Source: an uncultured bacterium (lineage in GTDB: Bacteria > Planctomycetota > Uabimicrobiia > Uabimicrobiales > JABWCH01). Taken from it: DNA of 15,746 bases. The DNA lies in NCBI GenBank assembly GCA_938003875.1, contig CALKWO010000110.1, forward strand, positions 1 to 15,746, in the 5' to 3' direction. The translations under genes were made by a program, and so were the position numbers. Shown in pieces: positions 6,497-14,227 of the stretch (the stretch's first letter is position 1; every line of letters begins with the position of its first letter). The notes beneath the pieces were generated by a model that was given only the letters and a program-made list of their open reading frames with translations, ran no database searches and had not been told where the DNA came from.

Positions 6497-7967
6497 GTTC
6501 ATGCCTGTCATGTTGTTTGCTATGCTCTATCTTTTTTTATCTGGTTGCCAGACCATAAAAGAACTTGATATATGGCCTATGGTCTACTATGAAAAAGATG
6601 AACAAAAAAAGGAAACACGGTTGGATATTGCAGCCTCGCTGTATTCTTACCATGATACACCTAAACTCCAGAGCTATGCTTTTCGGCCTTTATTTGTAGG
6701 GGAATTTGCTAAAGACCAGGATAACACACAGCTTATGTTTGCATGGCCTTTTATCTATGCAAAGCTTACGCCTGATGACAAAAAAATCTGGGTTCTTCCC
6801 ATGTACTATTCCCGTGATATTCAAAGACCCGACTTTGGGGAGAGAGATTACGACTGGTTTTTTTTGCCTTTTATAACTTTAGGTGGTACAGATACCAAAG
6901 AAGGCAGCTATCTATATATGACATTATGGGGCAACATCAAAGGCCTTTTGATGTATGATGAAATTACCATGACCCCCTTTCCATTCTATGTAAAGGCAAG
7001 AGATGGAGAGTATGTAACCAGAGGTTATCTCTGGCCTTTATTCCGATTCGGGGATGGAGGAGGGAAAAAATTTCGTTTTTACTGCATGTTTTACAGTGAA
7101 TATGAAAAAGAAGGCAAATTCAGACGACGCTCCTATATGTGGCCTTTTTTTCACTACAACGAAGAAGATCTGGACAAGAAGCACCCTCGTAAAGAATTTA
7201 TGTTTTTTCCCTTTTATGGGCAGGCGACAAGCGATGTTTCTGTCTCCAGAAGCTTTCTATGGCCGTTTTTTTCCTATGCCCAAAACAGTGAAAGCGGTTA
7301 TAGCGAATACAATTGTCCCTGGCCTTTTTTTAAAACCCGCAAAGACAAAACCATGGAGGAATTACGAATCTGGCCTTTTTACTGGAAATCAGAAATAAAG
7401 ATCACTCCTGAAGGCAAAGAAGATGATCTGATCCTCCTGTGGCCCATTTACTGGCATACAAAAAGCGAATACACTACCTATCAAAAAGAAAGTCGCTATA
7501 TCCTTCCTTTCTATTGGAGCCATTGGAGAAAAGGAAAAGGAGCGGATGGGCAGGAATCAAGTCGTACAAAAATCTGGCCTCTGTGCGATTATGAAAAAAA
7601 AGAAGATGGCACATACCGCTATCGTGCTATCAGTCCTTTTTGGTTTGAAGACTATTTGCCAGAAGGCTTTCAAAAGGCATGGGCACCTTTTTTTACTGTG
7701 TTTGATTACAGCAAAGGCCCACAAGGCAAAAAAACTTTCAATATGCTAGGCCCTCTCTATCAATATAAAGCAGATGAAGAATCTCTCTATCATCGGTTTC
7801 TATTCTTTTCCTATAAAAAAGTCAAAAATCAGACACAGGATAGCAAAAGATTTTCTGTTTTAGGAGGACTTTTTGAGTATAAAGAAGAAGAAGGCGAAAA
7901 CACTCTTCGTTTCTTCTATCTCCCCTCTTTTATAGGATGGGGTGAACGCCATCCCCAAAAAGAATAG
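6483..7967 (+). CDS. WPF-repeat lipoprotein of unknown function
   Basis: I do not recognise a named family. The 494-residue product starts with a lipoprotein signal peptide: a charged MKKTEF, a hydrophobic stretch, and lipobox LSGC with the lipidated cysteine at C22. It should be anchored in the outer or inner membrane facing the periplasm. The mature part is built from degenerate repeats of about 20-40 residues centred on W-P-aromatic-aromatic strands. Trp-Pro pairs occur near residues 31, 88, 184, 220, 260, 280, 297, 320 and 365, with variants LPFY and SPFW between and after them. Alternation of aromatic strands and charged turns suggests an all-beta propeller or barrel; this is inference. 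The longer ATG at 6438 was rejected because the one at 6483 has GGAG ten bases upstream and exposes the lipobox. It overlaps the phosphoesterase gene by 14 bases. Confidence 0.75.
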   Translation: MKKTEFMPVMLFAMLYLFLSGCQTIKELDIWPMVYYEKDEQKKETRLDIAASLYSYHDTPKLQSYAFRPLFVGEFAKDQDNTQLMFAWPFIYAKLTPDDKKIWVLPMYYSRDIQRPDFGERDYDWFFLPFITLGGTDTKEGSYLYMTLWGNIKGLLMYDEITMTPFPFYVKARDGEYVTRGYLWPLFRFGDGGGKKFRFYCMFYSEYEKEGKFRRRSYMWPFFHYNEEDLDKKHPRKEFMFFPFYGQATSDVSVSRSFLWPFFSYAQNSESGYSEYNCPWPFFKTRKDKTMEELRIWPFYWKSEIKITPEGKEDDLILLWPIYWHTKSEYTTYQKESRYILPFYWSHWRKGKGADGQESSRTKIWPLCDYEKKEDGTYRYRAISPFWFEDYLPEGFQKAWAPFFTVFDYSKGPQGKKTFNMLGPLYQYKADEESLYHRFLFFSYKKVKNQTQDSKRFSVLGGLFEYKEEEGENTLRFFYLPSFIGWGERHPQKE

Positions 7968-8019
7968 TATGCAACAAAATTCATAATAATATGAACCATT
8001 TTTACTTAAGGAAAAAAAA

Positions 8020-8280
8020 ATGTCTAAAATTCTATTTATCTTGTGTATCGTTGTTTTATTTTCAGGTTGCCAGAGCAATGAATCTCTTAAAAACAGCATT
8101 GAGTTACAACAGCAAAGCATCAATGAAATCCAATCCAGGCTGAAAAAGATGGAAATGGAATTATATCAAACAAAAGAAGATATGAATGTCCTGAAAAAAG
8201 AATACAGTAAAGCAAGAGAAGACATAAAGAAAGTGCAGCCTGACTATGTAGAAGGCAATATCATGGAAGGTGGAAACTAG
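8020..8280 (+). CDS. Small coiled-coil lipoprotein
   Basis: An 86-residue lipoprotein. The signal peptide MSKILFILCIVVLFSGC ends in lipobox FSGC, with the lipidated cysteine at C17. From about 22 to 72 the chain is charged and helical, with heptad-like spacing of Leu, Ile and Met (IELQQQ, IQSRLKKMEMEL, DMNVLKKEY), so it probably forms a coiled coil. The architecture resembles Braun's lipoprotein, but the C-terminus (MEGGN) lacks the terminal Lys/Arg that Lpp uses for peptidoglycan attachment. The start has AAGG eight bases before the ATG. It follows the WPF protein by 52 bases and precedes the TPR-like lipoprotein by 18. It may act as a periplasmic spacer or partner of those lipoproteins; no function is assigned. 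Confidence 0.78.
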   Translation: MSKILFILCIVVLFSGCQSNESLKNSIELQQQSINEIQSRLKKMEMELYQTKEDMNVLKKEYSKAREDIKKVQPDYVEGNIMEGGN

Positions 8281-8298
8281 AGAAAGGATGTTTTCTTT

Positions 8299-9693
8299 AT
8301 GAAACTTTCTTGTATTATCGGGATTGCCTTTTTGAGCCTTTTTTTGTGTTCTTGCAATGAAGAAAAAATAAATACTTCTGCTCAGGAAGACCCTCTACAA
8401 AAGGCAAGGACATACTATGAAGAAAAAAATTGGGAAAAGGCCTCCATCGAATTCGATTTAGCAGCAAAATCCTGCCATGGAATAGACCAGGATGAAGCGA
8501 GATTGGGCAGTATTGTTTGTCGTTTATTCGACAAGCAATCTTCCTGGGAAGAGAAAATCAACCTATGGAAACCAGAAACACGAGGCTACTGGCATGGAAA
8601 ATCTTTCACCACAATGGAAACTATTCCCCTGGACAGGAGAGATGGTTTCTATGAAATTATGAAAAGAGAAGACATTCCTTTGGCTTATTTTCTGCTTATG
8701 CAGTTTGTTTTGCTGGAAGGCCATGAACATTTTGTCTCTTCCATTATAGAAAAAATGCCCTTGCATAAAAATCTAGCATGGGATTTAGCACTACTCTCAG
8801 CATGGGAGAATTTGAAACAAAAGCAAGGGAATGAAGGAGAGTCTCTCTTTGAGATAATTTACCAAAATGCTATATCCCCTGAGCAAAAAGAAGAAGCAGC
8901 CTGTGGAATTCTTTTAGGAAATTTTTTTGCCCCCGAAAAGAAAAAAGAAATATTATTTCCCTCAGGATGGGATTACAGAATGGATTTGAAAAAGATTTCC
9001 GTCTTCCGTTCCAGTTCTCCTATTCATGATTTTCAGGTAACTTTAGAAAAGACGAATCTTTCTTTACAACAATCTCTAATATTTTGCGATATTCTTTTTA
9101 CTTTTGGCGGTTTTCTTCCTGATCCTGTTCCTGTATGGGAAAAGGGATTAGATTTTTTGAACGAGAGTAAAGGAAAATTCACGGAAGAAAATCAAAAACT
9201 TTACGATGCTTCAAGAAAGCGTTTCTGGAGTGCTATAGCCTGGTTTTATTGGATCAAAGGCGATTTAGAAAAAGCAGGAAAGAATTTCATCTTTGAAACT
9301 CATGATGGGAAAAAAGAAAAAGAAGATATCGGTCAGGCTTTGATTGCCTGGAAACAAGATATTTCTCTTTCTGATATTGCCAAACAGTTCTCTTCTGCTC
9401 AATGGAAAGAAGAATATTTTCTAGGAGGGAAAAAAATTTCCTTCTATCGTCTTGCTTCCAGGGAGAAAAAACGCGCTGAGATCGAAAAACTATGGAACGA
9501 TCCATTACATAAAATCGCTTTTATTCTCTTTGATATTTTCTGCTTAACAGGAGATGGACGTTCTGCCCATATTCTGTTGGATCAAATTGTTTCCGAATTT
9601 CCAGAGAATATCTATTCTTTATATATGGCAGAAGAAGAAAACATTCCCAAAGACCCTTATGCCGAAAACCAAATATGGGAAAAATTGGACTAA
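8299..9693 (+). CDS. TPR-like helical lipoprotein
   Basis: A 464-residue lipoprotein with signal MKLSCIIGIAFLSLFLCSC, whose lipidated cysteine is C19 (lipobox LCSC). Directly after it, residues about 33-60 (PLQKARTYYEEKNWEKASIEFDLA) look like a tetratricopeptide repeat. The rest is alpha-helical with further TPR-like pairs, for example IAWFYWIKGDLEKAGKNF and a final segment near 405-445 (FDIFCLTGDGRSAHILLDQI). TPR lipoproteins usually scaffold protein complexes at the periplasmic face of a membrane. No catalytic motif is visible. The AAAGGA Shine-Dalgarno lies about ten bases from the ATG. The next gene starts 16 bases after the stop. I infer that it holds together the exported products of this operon, but the sequence does not prove that. 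Confidence 0.78.
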   Translation: MKLSCIIGIAFLSLFLCSCNEEKINTSAQEDPLQKARTYYEEKNWEKASIEFDLAAKSCHGIDQDEARLGSIVCRLFDKQSSWEEKINLWKPETRGYWHGKSFTTMETIPLDRRDGFYEIMKREDIPLAYFLLMQFVLLEGHEHFVSSIIEKMPLHKNLAWDLALLSAWENLKQKQGNEGESLFEIIYQNAISPEQKEEAACGILLGNFFAPEKKKEILFPSGWDYRMDLKKISVFRSSSPIHDFQVTLEKTNLSLQQSLIFCDILFTFGGFLPDPVPVWEKGLDFLNESKGKFTEENQKLYDASRKRFWSAIAWFYWIKGDLEKAGKNFIFETHDGKKEKEDIGQALIAWKQDISLSDIAKQFSSAQWKEEYFLGGKKISFYRLASREKKRAEIEKLWNDPLHKIAFILFDIFCLTGDGRSAHILLDQIVSEFPENIYSLYMAEEENIPKDPYAENQIWEKLD

Positions 9694-9709
9694 ATCGGAG
9701 AGAAAATCT

Positions 9710-11632
9710 ATGATTTTAAAACCTTTCTGTTGTGCAATATTGCTTTTTATATTGTTTTTTCCCAGTCTTTTTTCGCAAGAGCTTGTTTATGCTGAAATGG
9801 AATTTCCTCTAAGCTTTATAAGCCATTTACGGGATTATCGCCTGGATCCTCTTGCACGCTTCCAGACAGAAGTCGAAGGCAGAATCATCAAACTTTCCTG
9901 TGATTCTCTTCTGGATATCTATGAAATTCGGCCAGGCCAGCTTGCTTACCGTTCTTGTCTTGGAAGCTGGCAGACCATTGATCTGGGGAATAAGCAAGTA
10001 CTGAATTTTAACATGGTAGACGCATTGCTGAAAGATGGCAGGCCTTTGAGTTATGGAGATGTTTTGTTTGCTCTGGACTATAAAAAATTCAACAAAAATA
10101 GCTGGATAGGCAACGCGAATATCTCCATTACCAAAAAAGGCAACCAGAGCTTTGATGCATTCTTTGCGGATTCTGCTATGCCTCCTAAACCAGGAGAATT
10201 TTATTTCCCTTTGGTGAATAAAGCAGCATACGAGAAATCCGATAGGCCATCAGAAGCATTTGTCAGTAAGACAAGGCAGACAGACATTGGTTATGGTCGT
10301 TACAGAATAGAAAAAGTCGAAGACAACAGCTATATTCTTTTCAAGAGAAATCCTCAGCATCCTTATTATAAAAACCTGGCTTTGCCCAAAAATCTCAACC
10401 ATATTGAGTCACTAAAGATGCAGGCTTTCCCTAAAGCTGTTATCAACAGAAATGAACAATTCATTTCGGGAAGAGTGCATTTGCTTACCAGTGTAACCCA
10501 GGCAGATAGAAGCTACATTCTTAATTCTTATCCCAAAGCAGTGACTTCTGTCTATTCTGACGATTCCTATAGTGCCTTTGTTTTTAACTGCTATCAGCCT
10601 TATCTGAAATTGCCTGTTGTCAGAAAAGCCTTGAATTACGCATCTCGGAAAAAATTGATCCTCCAAAAGACACTAGGGGGTGAAGGAGAGATCATTTCTG
10701 GGCCACTTCCCAGAAGGAATTTTTTTTATAATCTGACAGTTGCACCCTATTCTGATAGCGCAGAGAAAGCATACTCCCTTTTATATCTTTATTGTAAATG
10801 GGGACTTGATCTTTATGAAACATCCGATAAGGTCTACGTTTCTTCTTCCCTGATATCCAAAGAAGGAGAAGAGCTGGAGAGAGGAGATCAAATTCTTTCT
10901 GTAGAGAGAAAGGATGTAAGAGGGATCGAAGATGTTCTGGCAGGTCTTTCCGATGAGCAACAAAATGTTTTCCGCTTACGCATTGTAAGAGGGCAACGTA
11001 TCTTTGTAAAAAGATTGGAACGAGTTTCTTCGATTCCTGTCGGGATATTGAATACCCTTGTTTTCAGAAACAATAAAATAGAAGGATTCCCAGAACTCAC
11101 TCTGATTGCAAACAATCCTGAAGGAAAGAATCCTCTTGTAAAAGAGATATGTGGTGCCTTGAAAGAAGACTTTGCCAGGATAGGCATCAAGGTCAAACTC
11201 GACTATCTGGATGGACAGACATACTATCCCAGACTCAGACAAGGAAAATTCGACCTGGCTTATCGCAATATCAAAATCACAGGAACTCCAAGCCTGTACA
11301 GGATGTTTTATAAAGGAAGCTCAGAGGACATCGAAAATACCAACTATGGAGCTTACAGTAATACAAGTATCAATGAATTGGCAATAGCGGCAAAAAGCGT
11401 TACGGACATTCAGCTTTTAAAAAATGCCTGGAAAAAAGCCCATGAAATTTTGCACCATGATCCTCCCTATATATATCTTTGGAGTCGGCGACATATCATC
11501 ATGTATAATCCTTCTCTAAGGATAGCCCCAACAGGCCCAAAATATACAGTGCCTTATGGAAACACCAAAATCAATGGACTGATCAACCTTTTCAATGAAG
11601 TCCATCTATGGGCATGGCAGGAGGAAAAATAG
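9710..11632 (+). CDS. Family-5 extracellular solute-binding protein with PDZ insert
   Basis: A 640-residue exported protein. The signal peptide covers about 1-22 (MILKPFCCAILLFILFFPSL, then FSQ) with no lipobox. The frame matches peptide/nickel-type ABC binding proteins (SBP_bac_5): GYGRYRIEKVEDNSYILFKRN near 194-214, RKALNYASRKKLI near 305-317, GPLPRRN near 331, then LTLIANNPEGKNPLVKEICGALKEDFARIGIKVKL near 463-497 and YYPRLRQGKFDLA near 505-517. Between the two halves, residues about 361-440 do not belong to that fold. They resemble a PDZ domain: a GLDLYETSDKVYV strand, ISKEGEELERGDQILSVERKDV, and a terminal RLRIVRGQRIFVKRL. No permease or ATPase gene lies nearby. The ATG at 9710, with GGAGAG eight bases before it, was preferred to an upstream in-frame ATG at 9554 that lies inside the preceding gene. 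The stop codon abuts the HpnA start. Confidence 0.85.
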   Translation: MILKPFCCAILLFILFFPSLFSQELVYAEMEFPLSFISHLRDYRLDPLARFQTEVEGRIIKLSCDSLLDIYEIRPGQLAYRSCLGSWQTIDLGNKQVLNFNMVDALLKDGRPLSYGDVLFALDYKKFNKNSWIGNANISITKKGNQSFDAFFADSAMPPKPGEFYFPLVNKAAYEKSDRPSEAFVSKTRQTDIGYGRYRIEKVEDNSYILFKRNPQHPYYKNLALPKNLNHIESLKMQAFPKAVINRNEQFISGRVHLLTSVTQADRSYILNSYPKAVTSVYSDDSYSAFVFNCYQPYLKLPVVRKALNYASRKKLILQKTLGGEGEIISGPLPRRNFFYNLTVAPYSDSAEKAYSLLYLYCKWGLDLYETSDKVYVSSSLISKEGEELERGDQILSVERKDVRGIEDVLAGLSDEQQNVFRLRIVRGQRIFVKRLERVSSIPVGILNTLVFRNNKIEGFPELTLIANNPEGKNPLVKEICGALKEDFARIGIKVKLDYLDGQTYYPRLRQGKFDLAYRNIKITGTPSLYRMFYKGSSEDIENTNYGAYSNTSINELAIAAKSVTDIQLLKNAWKKAHEILHHDPPYIYLWSRRHIIMYNPSLRIAPTGPKYTVPYGNTKINGLINLFNEVHLWAWQEEK

Positions 11633-12610
11633 ATGAAAGCCTTAGTAACTGGGGCTTCTGGTTTTGTAGGATATTGGGTTGCTAAAAAACTCCAGGAAAC
11701 AGGCCATAGCGTAAAAGTTTTAGTCAGGCAGCTACCTTCTCATCTGAAGGATATGCCAGTCGATGTAGTCTATGGAGACATCAGAGATAAAGAATCGCTG
11801 AAACAGGCACTACAAGGATGCAACCATCTTTACCATGTAGCGGCTCATTACCGTTTATGGGAAAAAGATCCCAAGATATTCTATGACATCAACGTGGAAG
11901 GCACAAGAAATCTCATGGAAATAGCAGCCCAGATGAATCTGGAAAAAATCGTCTATACCAGCTCTGTCGCTGCTATCAAGATCGTACCAGGAAAAGTGCC
12001 ATCCACAGAAGAAAACGAAGCTGGTATAGAAGATATGATTGGCGATTATAAAAAATCCAAGTATCTGGCAGAAATGGTAGTCAGAGAGATGGCACAAGAT
12101 GGATTGCCTGTAGTTATTGTAAATCCAAGCGCGCCTGTTGGTGCCTATGATGTAAAGCCTACGCCTACAGGAAAAATCATCCTGGACTTCCTCCAGGGAA
12201 AAATGCCAGCTTACCTGGAAACAGGCCTGAACCTTGTGGATGTAGAAGATGTTGCCATAGGACATATCCTGGCTGCGCAGAAAGGCCAGATTGGAAAACG
12301 CTATATTCTGGGGAACCAAAATCTACGATTAATCGAAATCCTGGAAATCCTGGCAAAAATCAGTGGCAAAAAAGCTCCTAAAATACGTATGCCATACTGG
12401 ATAGCTTACAGTGCTGGCAAAGTTAGTGAGCTTTTAGCCAGATGCACAGGCAAAGAACCGGCCATCCCTCTCGATGGGGTTCGTATGGCAAAAAAATTTA
12501 TGTTTTTTGACAGCTCTCTGGCAAAACAGGAACTAGGCTACAATCCTGGAAGCGTAGAAAACGCTCTGGAAAAAGCGGTAACATGGTTTCAGAAAAACAA
12601 CTATGTTTAA
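11633..12610 (+). CDS. hpnA: HpnA-type NAD-dependent sugar epimerase (hopanoid-associated)
   Basis: A 325-residue short-chain dehydrogenase of the extended NAD(P)-dependent epimerase group. The Rossmann dinucleotide motif GASGFVG is at 7-13. The catalytic triad candidates are T109-S111 (TSS), Y139 and K143 (YKKSK). HpnA-typical segments are clear: HVAAHYRLWEKDP, NVEGTRNLM, IVNPSAPVG, KPTPTGKII, GKMPAYLETGLNLV, SELLARCTGKEPAIPLDGVRMA and MFFDSS. HpnA is found in hopanoid gene clusters, where a role in sugar side-chain formation was proposed, but its exact reaction is unsettled. No squalene cyclase or other hpn gene is in this window, so a role in another lipid- or glycan-linked sugar is also possible. 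The ATG follows the upstream stop with no gap, and GGAGG lies within the end of the preceding gene, a sign of coupled translation. Confidence 0.9.
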   Translation: MKALVTGASGFVGYWVAKKLQETGHSVKVLVRQLPSHLKDMPVDVVYGDIRDKESLKQALQGCNHLYHVAAHYRLWEKDPKIFYDINVEGTRNLMEIAAQMNLEKIVYTSSVAAIKIVPGKVPSTEENEAGIEDMIGDYKKSKYLAEMVVREMAQDGLPVVIVNPSAPVGAYDVKPTPTGKIILDFLQGKMPAYLETGLNLVDVEDVAIGHILAAQKGQIGKRYILGNQNLRLIEILEILAKISGKKAPKIRMPYWIAYSAGKVSELLARCTGKEPAIPLDGVRMAKKFMFFDSSLAKQELGYNPGSVENALEKAVTWFQKNNYV

Positions 12611-12624
12611 AAAAGGAAAATACT

Positions 12625-13416
12625 ATGTCTTTTATTACCATTGATTCGCAAAAATGTAAATTGGATGGGATTTGCGCTCTGGCATGCCCTATGGGGTTAA
12701 TCATACAAAATAAAAATGAGATCCCCCAGGCAGTCCAGGACGCCGAAAAAATATGCGTAGGATGCGGGCATTGTATTTCAGTATGCCATTTTGAAGCCTT
12801 ATCGATAGGAGGCGTTTCCCCCAAAGATTTAGCACCTGTGAAAAAAGACATGGCTGTATCAAAAGAAGCGATGGTGCAAATGATAAAAGAGCATCGCTCT
12901 GTTAGAGAATTCAAGAACAAACCAGTACCCCATGATGTTCTTGCCCATCTTATAGATGCAACAAGATGGTCACCTACTGCTGCCAATCTACAACCTGTTC
13001 AATGGCTGGTTATCGAAGATGCCAAAGAAGTACAGCGAATCGCAGGAGTTATTGCAGAAGGCGCAAGACAGATCGGCTTTAACCCAGCGATGCTACAAGC
13101 ATGGGAGAAAGGCAATGATGTTTTCTTGCGCAATGCTCCCCATATTGTTGTGACTCATGCTAAAAAAGAAAATTATATGCCAACTACAGACTGCACTATA
13201 GCTCTTACTTGCTTTGATATGATGGCTTATACCTATGGAATAGGAACTTGCTGGGCTGGCGTTCTGATGATTATTGCCAAACACTATCCGCCATTGGTGG
13301 AAGCCTTGAAAATACCTGAAGGAAATGAAATATATGGTGCCATGATGATAGGTTATCCTAAATATTCTTACCATAAGATACCACCACGAAAACCCGCTAA
13401 TATAACATGGAAATAA
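12625..13416 (+). CDS. Ferredoxin-nitroreductase fusion protein
   Basis: A 263-residue cytosolic flavoprotein. Residues about 1-60 are a two-cluster ferredoxin domain. The second cluster motif is complete (C44-x2-C47-x2-C50-x3-C54). The first reads C11-x2-D14-x2-C17-x3-C21-P, with Asp where the second cysteine is usual; similar Asp-ligated or 3Fe-4S-type clusters are known in some ferredoxins. From about 88 onward comes a nitroreductase domain: RSVREFKNKPVP, TRWSPTAANLQPVQW (FMN-binding), NDVFLRNAPHIVV, and a C-terminal GAMMIGYPKY. Such fusions probably take electrons from ferredoxin pools, and their natural substrates are mostly unknown. The frame opens 14 codons earlier, inside hpnA, but the ATG at 12625 is preceded by AAAGGA and starts MSFITIDSQKC. 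It sits 14 bases after hpnA and ends the operon. Confidence 0.9.
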   Translation: MSFITIDSQKCKLDGICALACPMGLIIQNKNEIPQAVQDAEKICVGCGHCISVCHFEALSIGGVSPKDLAPVKKDMAVSKEAMVQMIKEHRSVREFKNKPVPHDVLAHLIDATRWSPTAANLQPVQWLVIEDAKEVQRIAGVIAEGARQIGFNPAMLQAWEKGNDVFLRNAPHIVVTHAKKENYMPTTDCTIALTCFDMMAYTYGIGTCWAGVLMIIAKHYPPLVEALKIPEGNEIYGAMMIGYPKYSYHKIPPRKPANITWK

Positions 13417-13487
13417 TGAGTTCCATGAAAAAATTGTGATTTTATCTCTAGTGATCTTTCCATCGGTCGAAATCAGAATCGACATAA

Positions 13488-13662
13488 GATTGTAGCCGCA
13501 GGGTTGCGCCGAAAAAGTCGGTGCTTCTCAAAAGTCCAACGCCAGCGCAATCCCTGCGTCTTTGCTCAATACCATCTATTGGCAAAAGACGCAGGGATTG
13601 CGCTGAAGGCCATCTTTTACCAATAGATAGCCATTTTTGGCGCAACCCTGCGGCTACAAATC
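13488..13662. repeat. Nested fold-back (MITE-like) element
   Basis: Outer arms: 13490-13510 and 13639-13659 are 21-base perfect inverted copies (core GCCGCAGGGTTGCGCC). The pairing continues outward with a 1-base indel, and inward past one mismatch into AAAAA. Inner arms: 13543-13563 and 13585-13605 are another perfect 21-base inverted pair (core GCGCAATCCCTGCGTC). The word CGCAGGG(A)TTGCGC therefore occurs four times in alternating orientation. A further 9-base pair, ATCTATTGG at 13574-13582 and CCAATAGAT at 13620-13628, crosses the inner hairpin. The element is visibly GC-richer than its surroundings. Frames crossing it are artefacts of the palindromes. The rest of the gap 13417-13813 holds no convincing gene or promoter. 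No clear target-site duplication was found. Confidence 0.8.
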
Positions 13663-13813
13663 ATTGCAAAGTAAATAATTATTGCTTAACCTGTATGAGG
13701 TTTAGGTTTTATCCGTATGCATTTTTAATGCTTATCTTTACAACAAAATTTCTATTTACCCGAAGTTACAAAACTTGGAAATATCTTATCTTCTTTTTGG
13801 AAAGCGTCTTACC

Positions 13814-14197
13814 GTGACTAATTTATTGATATATAATCCTGATAAATCTAGTGGAAATGCACTTTGCACACTCTTGCGGAGACGAGATCTTAAACCTATA
13901 CATCATACCAAAGCAGAAGATATATTAGAGAAAGTACGCTTTGGGGCAGCTTCTATTTTGGTATTGGATTTCTCCTCTCTTTCTTCGATGTCTGCGCTGA
14001 CAAAAGATATTGAAGAGATACTAGAGTTTGTAGAAAAGATACCTGTTATCATCCTGAGTCCTTATTCTCATGAAGAAGCAGAGATGAAGATGCTCCAGAA
14101 GCAAGGATACTATATTATGGAAAAACCCGTTTCCCTGGAAAAACTGGTTTCTCTGATCCAAAAACTGCATCCCAAAGAGCTTCATTCATCTTTTTAA
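13814..14197 (+). CDS. Stand-alone receiver-domain (REC-like) protein
   Basis: A 127-residue protein that is almost only a response-regulator receiver domain. The beta-alpha pattern is clear: LLIYNPD at the N-terminus, ILVLDFSS with D52 as the likely phospho-acceptor, VIILSPYS with S82 in the switch position, and MEKPVS with the conserved Lys at K104. The N-terminal acidic cluster is reduced to one residue (D10, where DD or ED is usual), so Mg binding and phosphorylation may be weak. There is no output domain and no histidine kinase in the window. The start is a GTG at 13814, with GGAAAG nine bases before it. A longer ATG frame from 13775 adds 13 residues that do not fit the fold. It ends 30 bases before the glycoamylase-like gene, probably in one transcript. 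It could be a pseudo-receiver that signals by protein contact. Confidence 0.72.
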   Translation: MTNLLIYNPDKSSGNALCTLLRRRDLKPIHHTKAEDILEKVRFGAASILVLDFSSLSSMSALTKDIEEILEFVEKIPVIILSPYSHEEAEMKMLQKQGYYIMEKPVSLEKLVSLIQKLHPKELHSSF

Positions 14198-14227
14198 AGT
14201 TTCCTTTGTTCTCAAGAGGATTTCATG

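Noticed and set aside
7935..7960. GGATGG / CCATCC hairpin at the end of the WPF lipoprotein gene
   Set aside because: The stem is short, lies inside the coding region and is followed by A rather than T. The next gene follows in the same operon.
9554..9709. Longer start for the solute-binding protein
   Set aside because: It lies wholly inside the preceding gene and would bury the signal peptide; the ATG at 9710 has a good ribosome site.
13406..13427. Hairpin CATGGAA / TTCCATG around the nitroreductase stop
   Set aside because: A 7-bp stem is present, but no T-run follows on the plus strand (GAAAAAATTGTG), so it is not a convincing terminator.
13664..13692. TTGCAA with a distant TTAACC/TAACCT as promoter of the receiver gene
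   Set aside because: The -10 match is poor, so no promoter is called.
13448..13817. Open frames on both strands crossing the fold-back element (about 65 and 98 codons)
   Set aside because: They are created by the palindromic repeat, have no Shine-Dalgarno and read the same words in opposite directions. They do not look like proteins.
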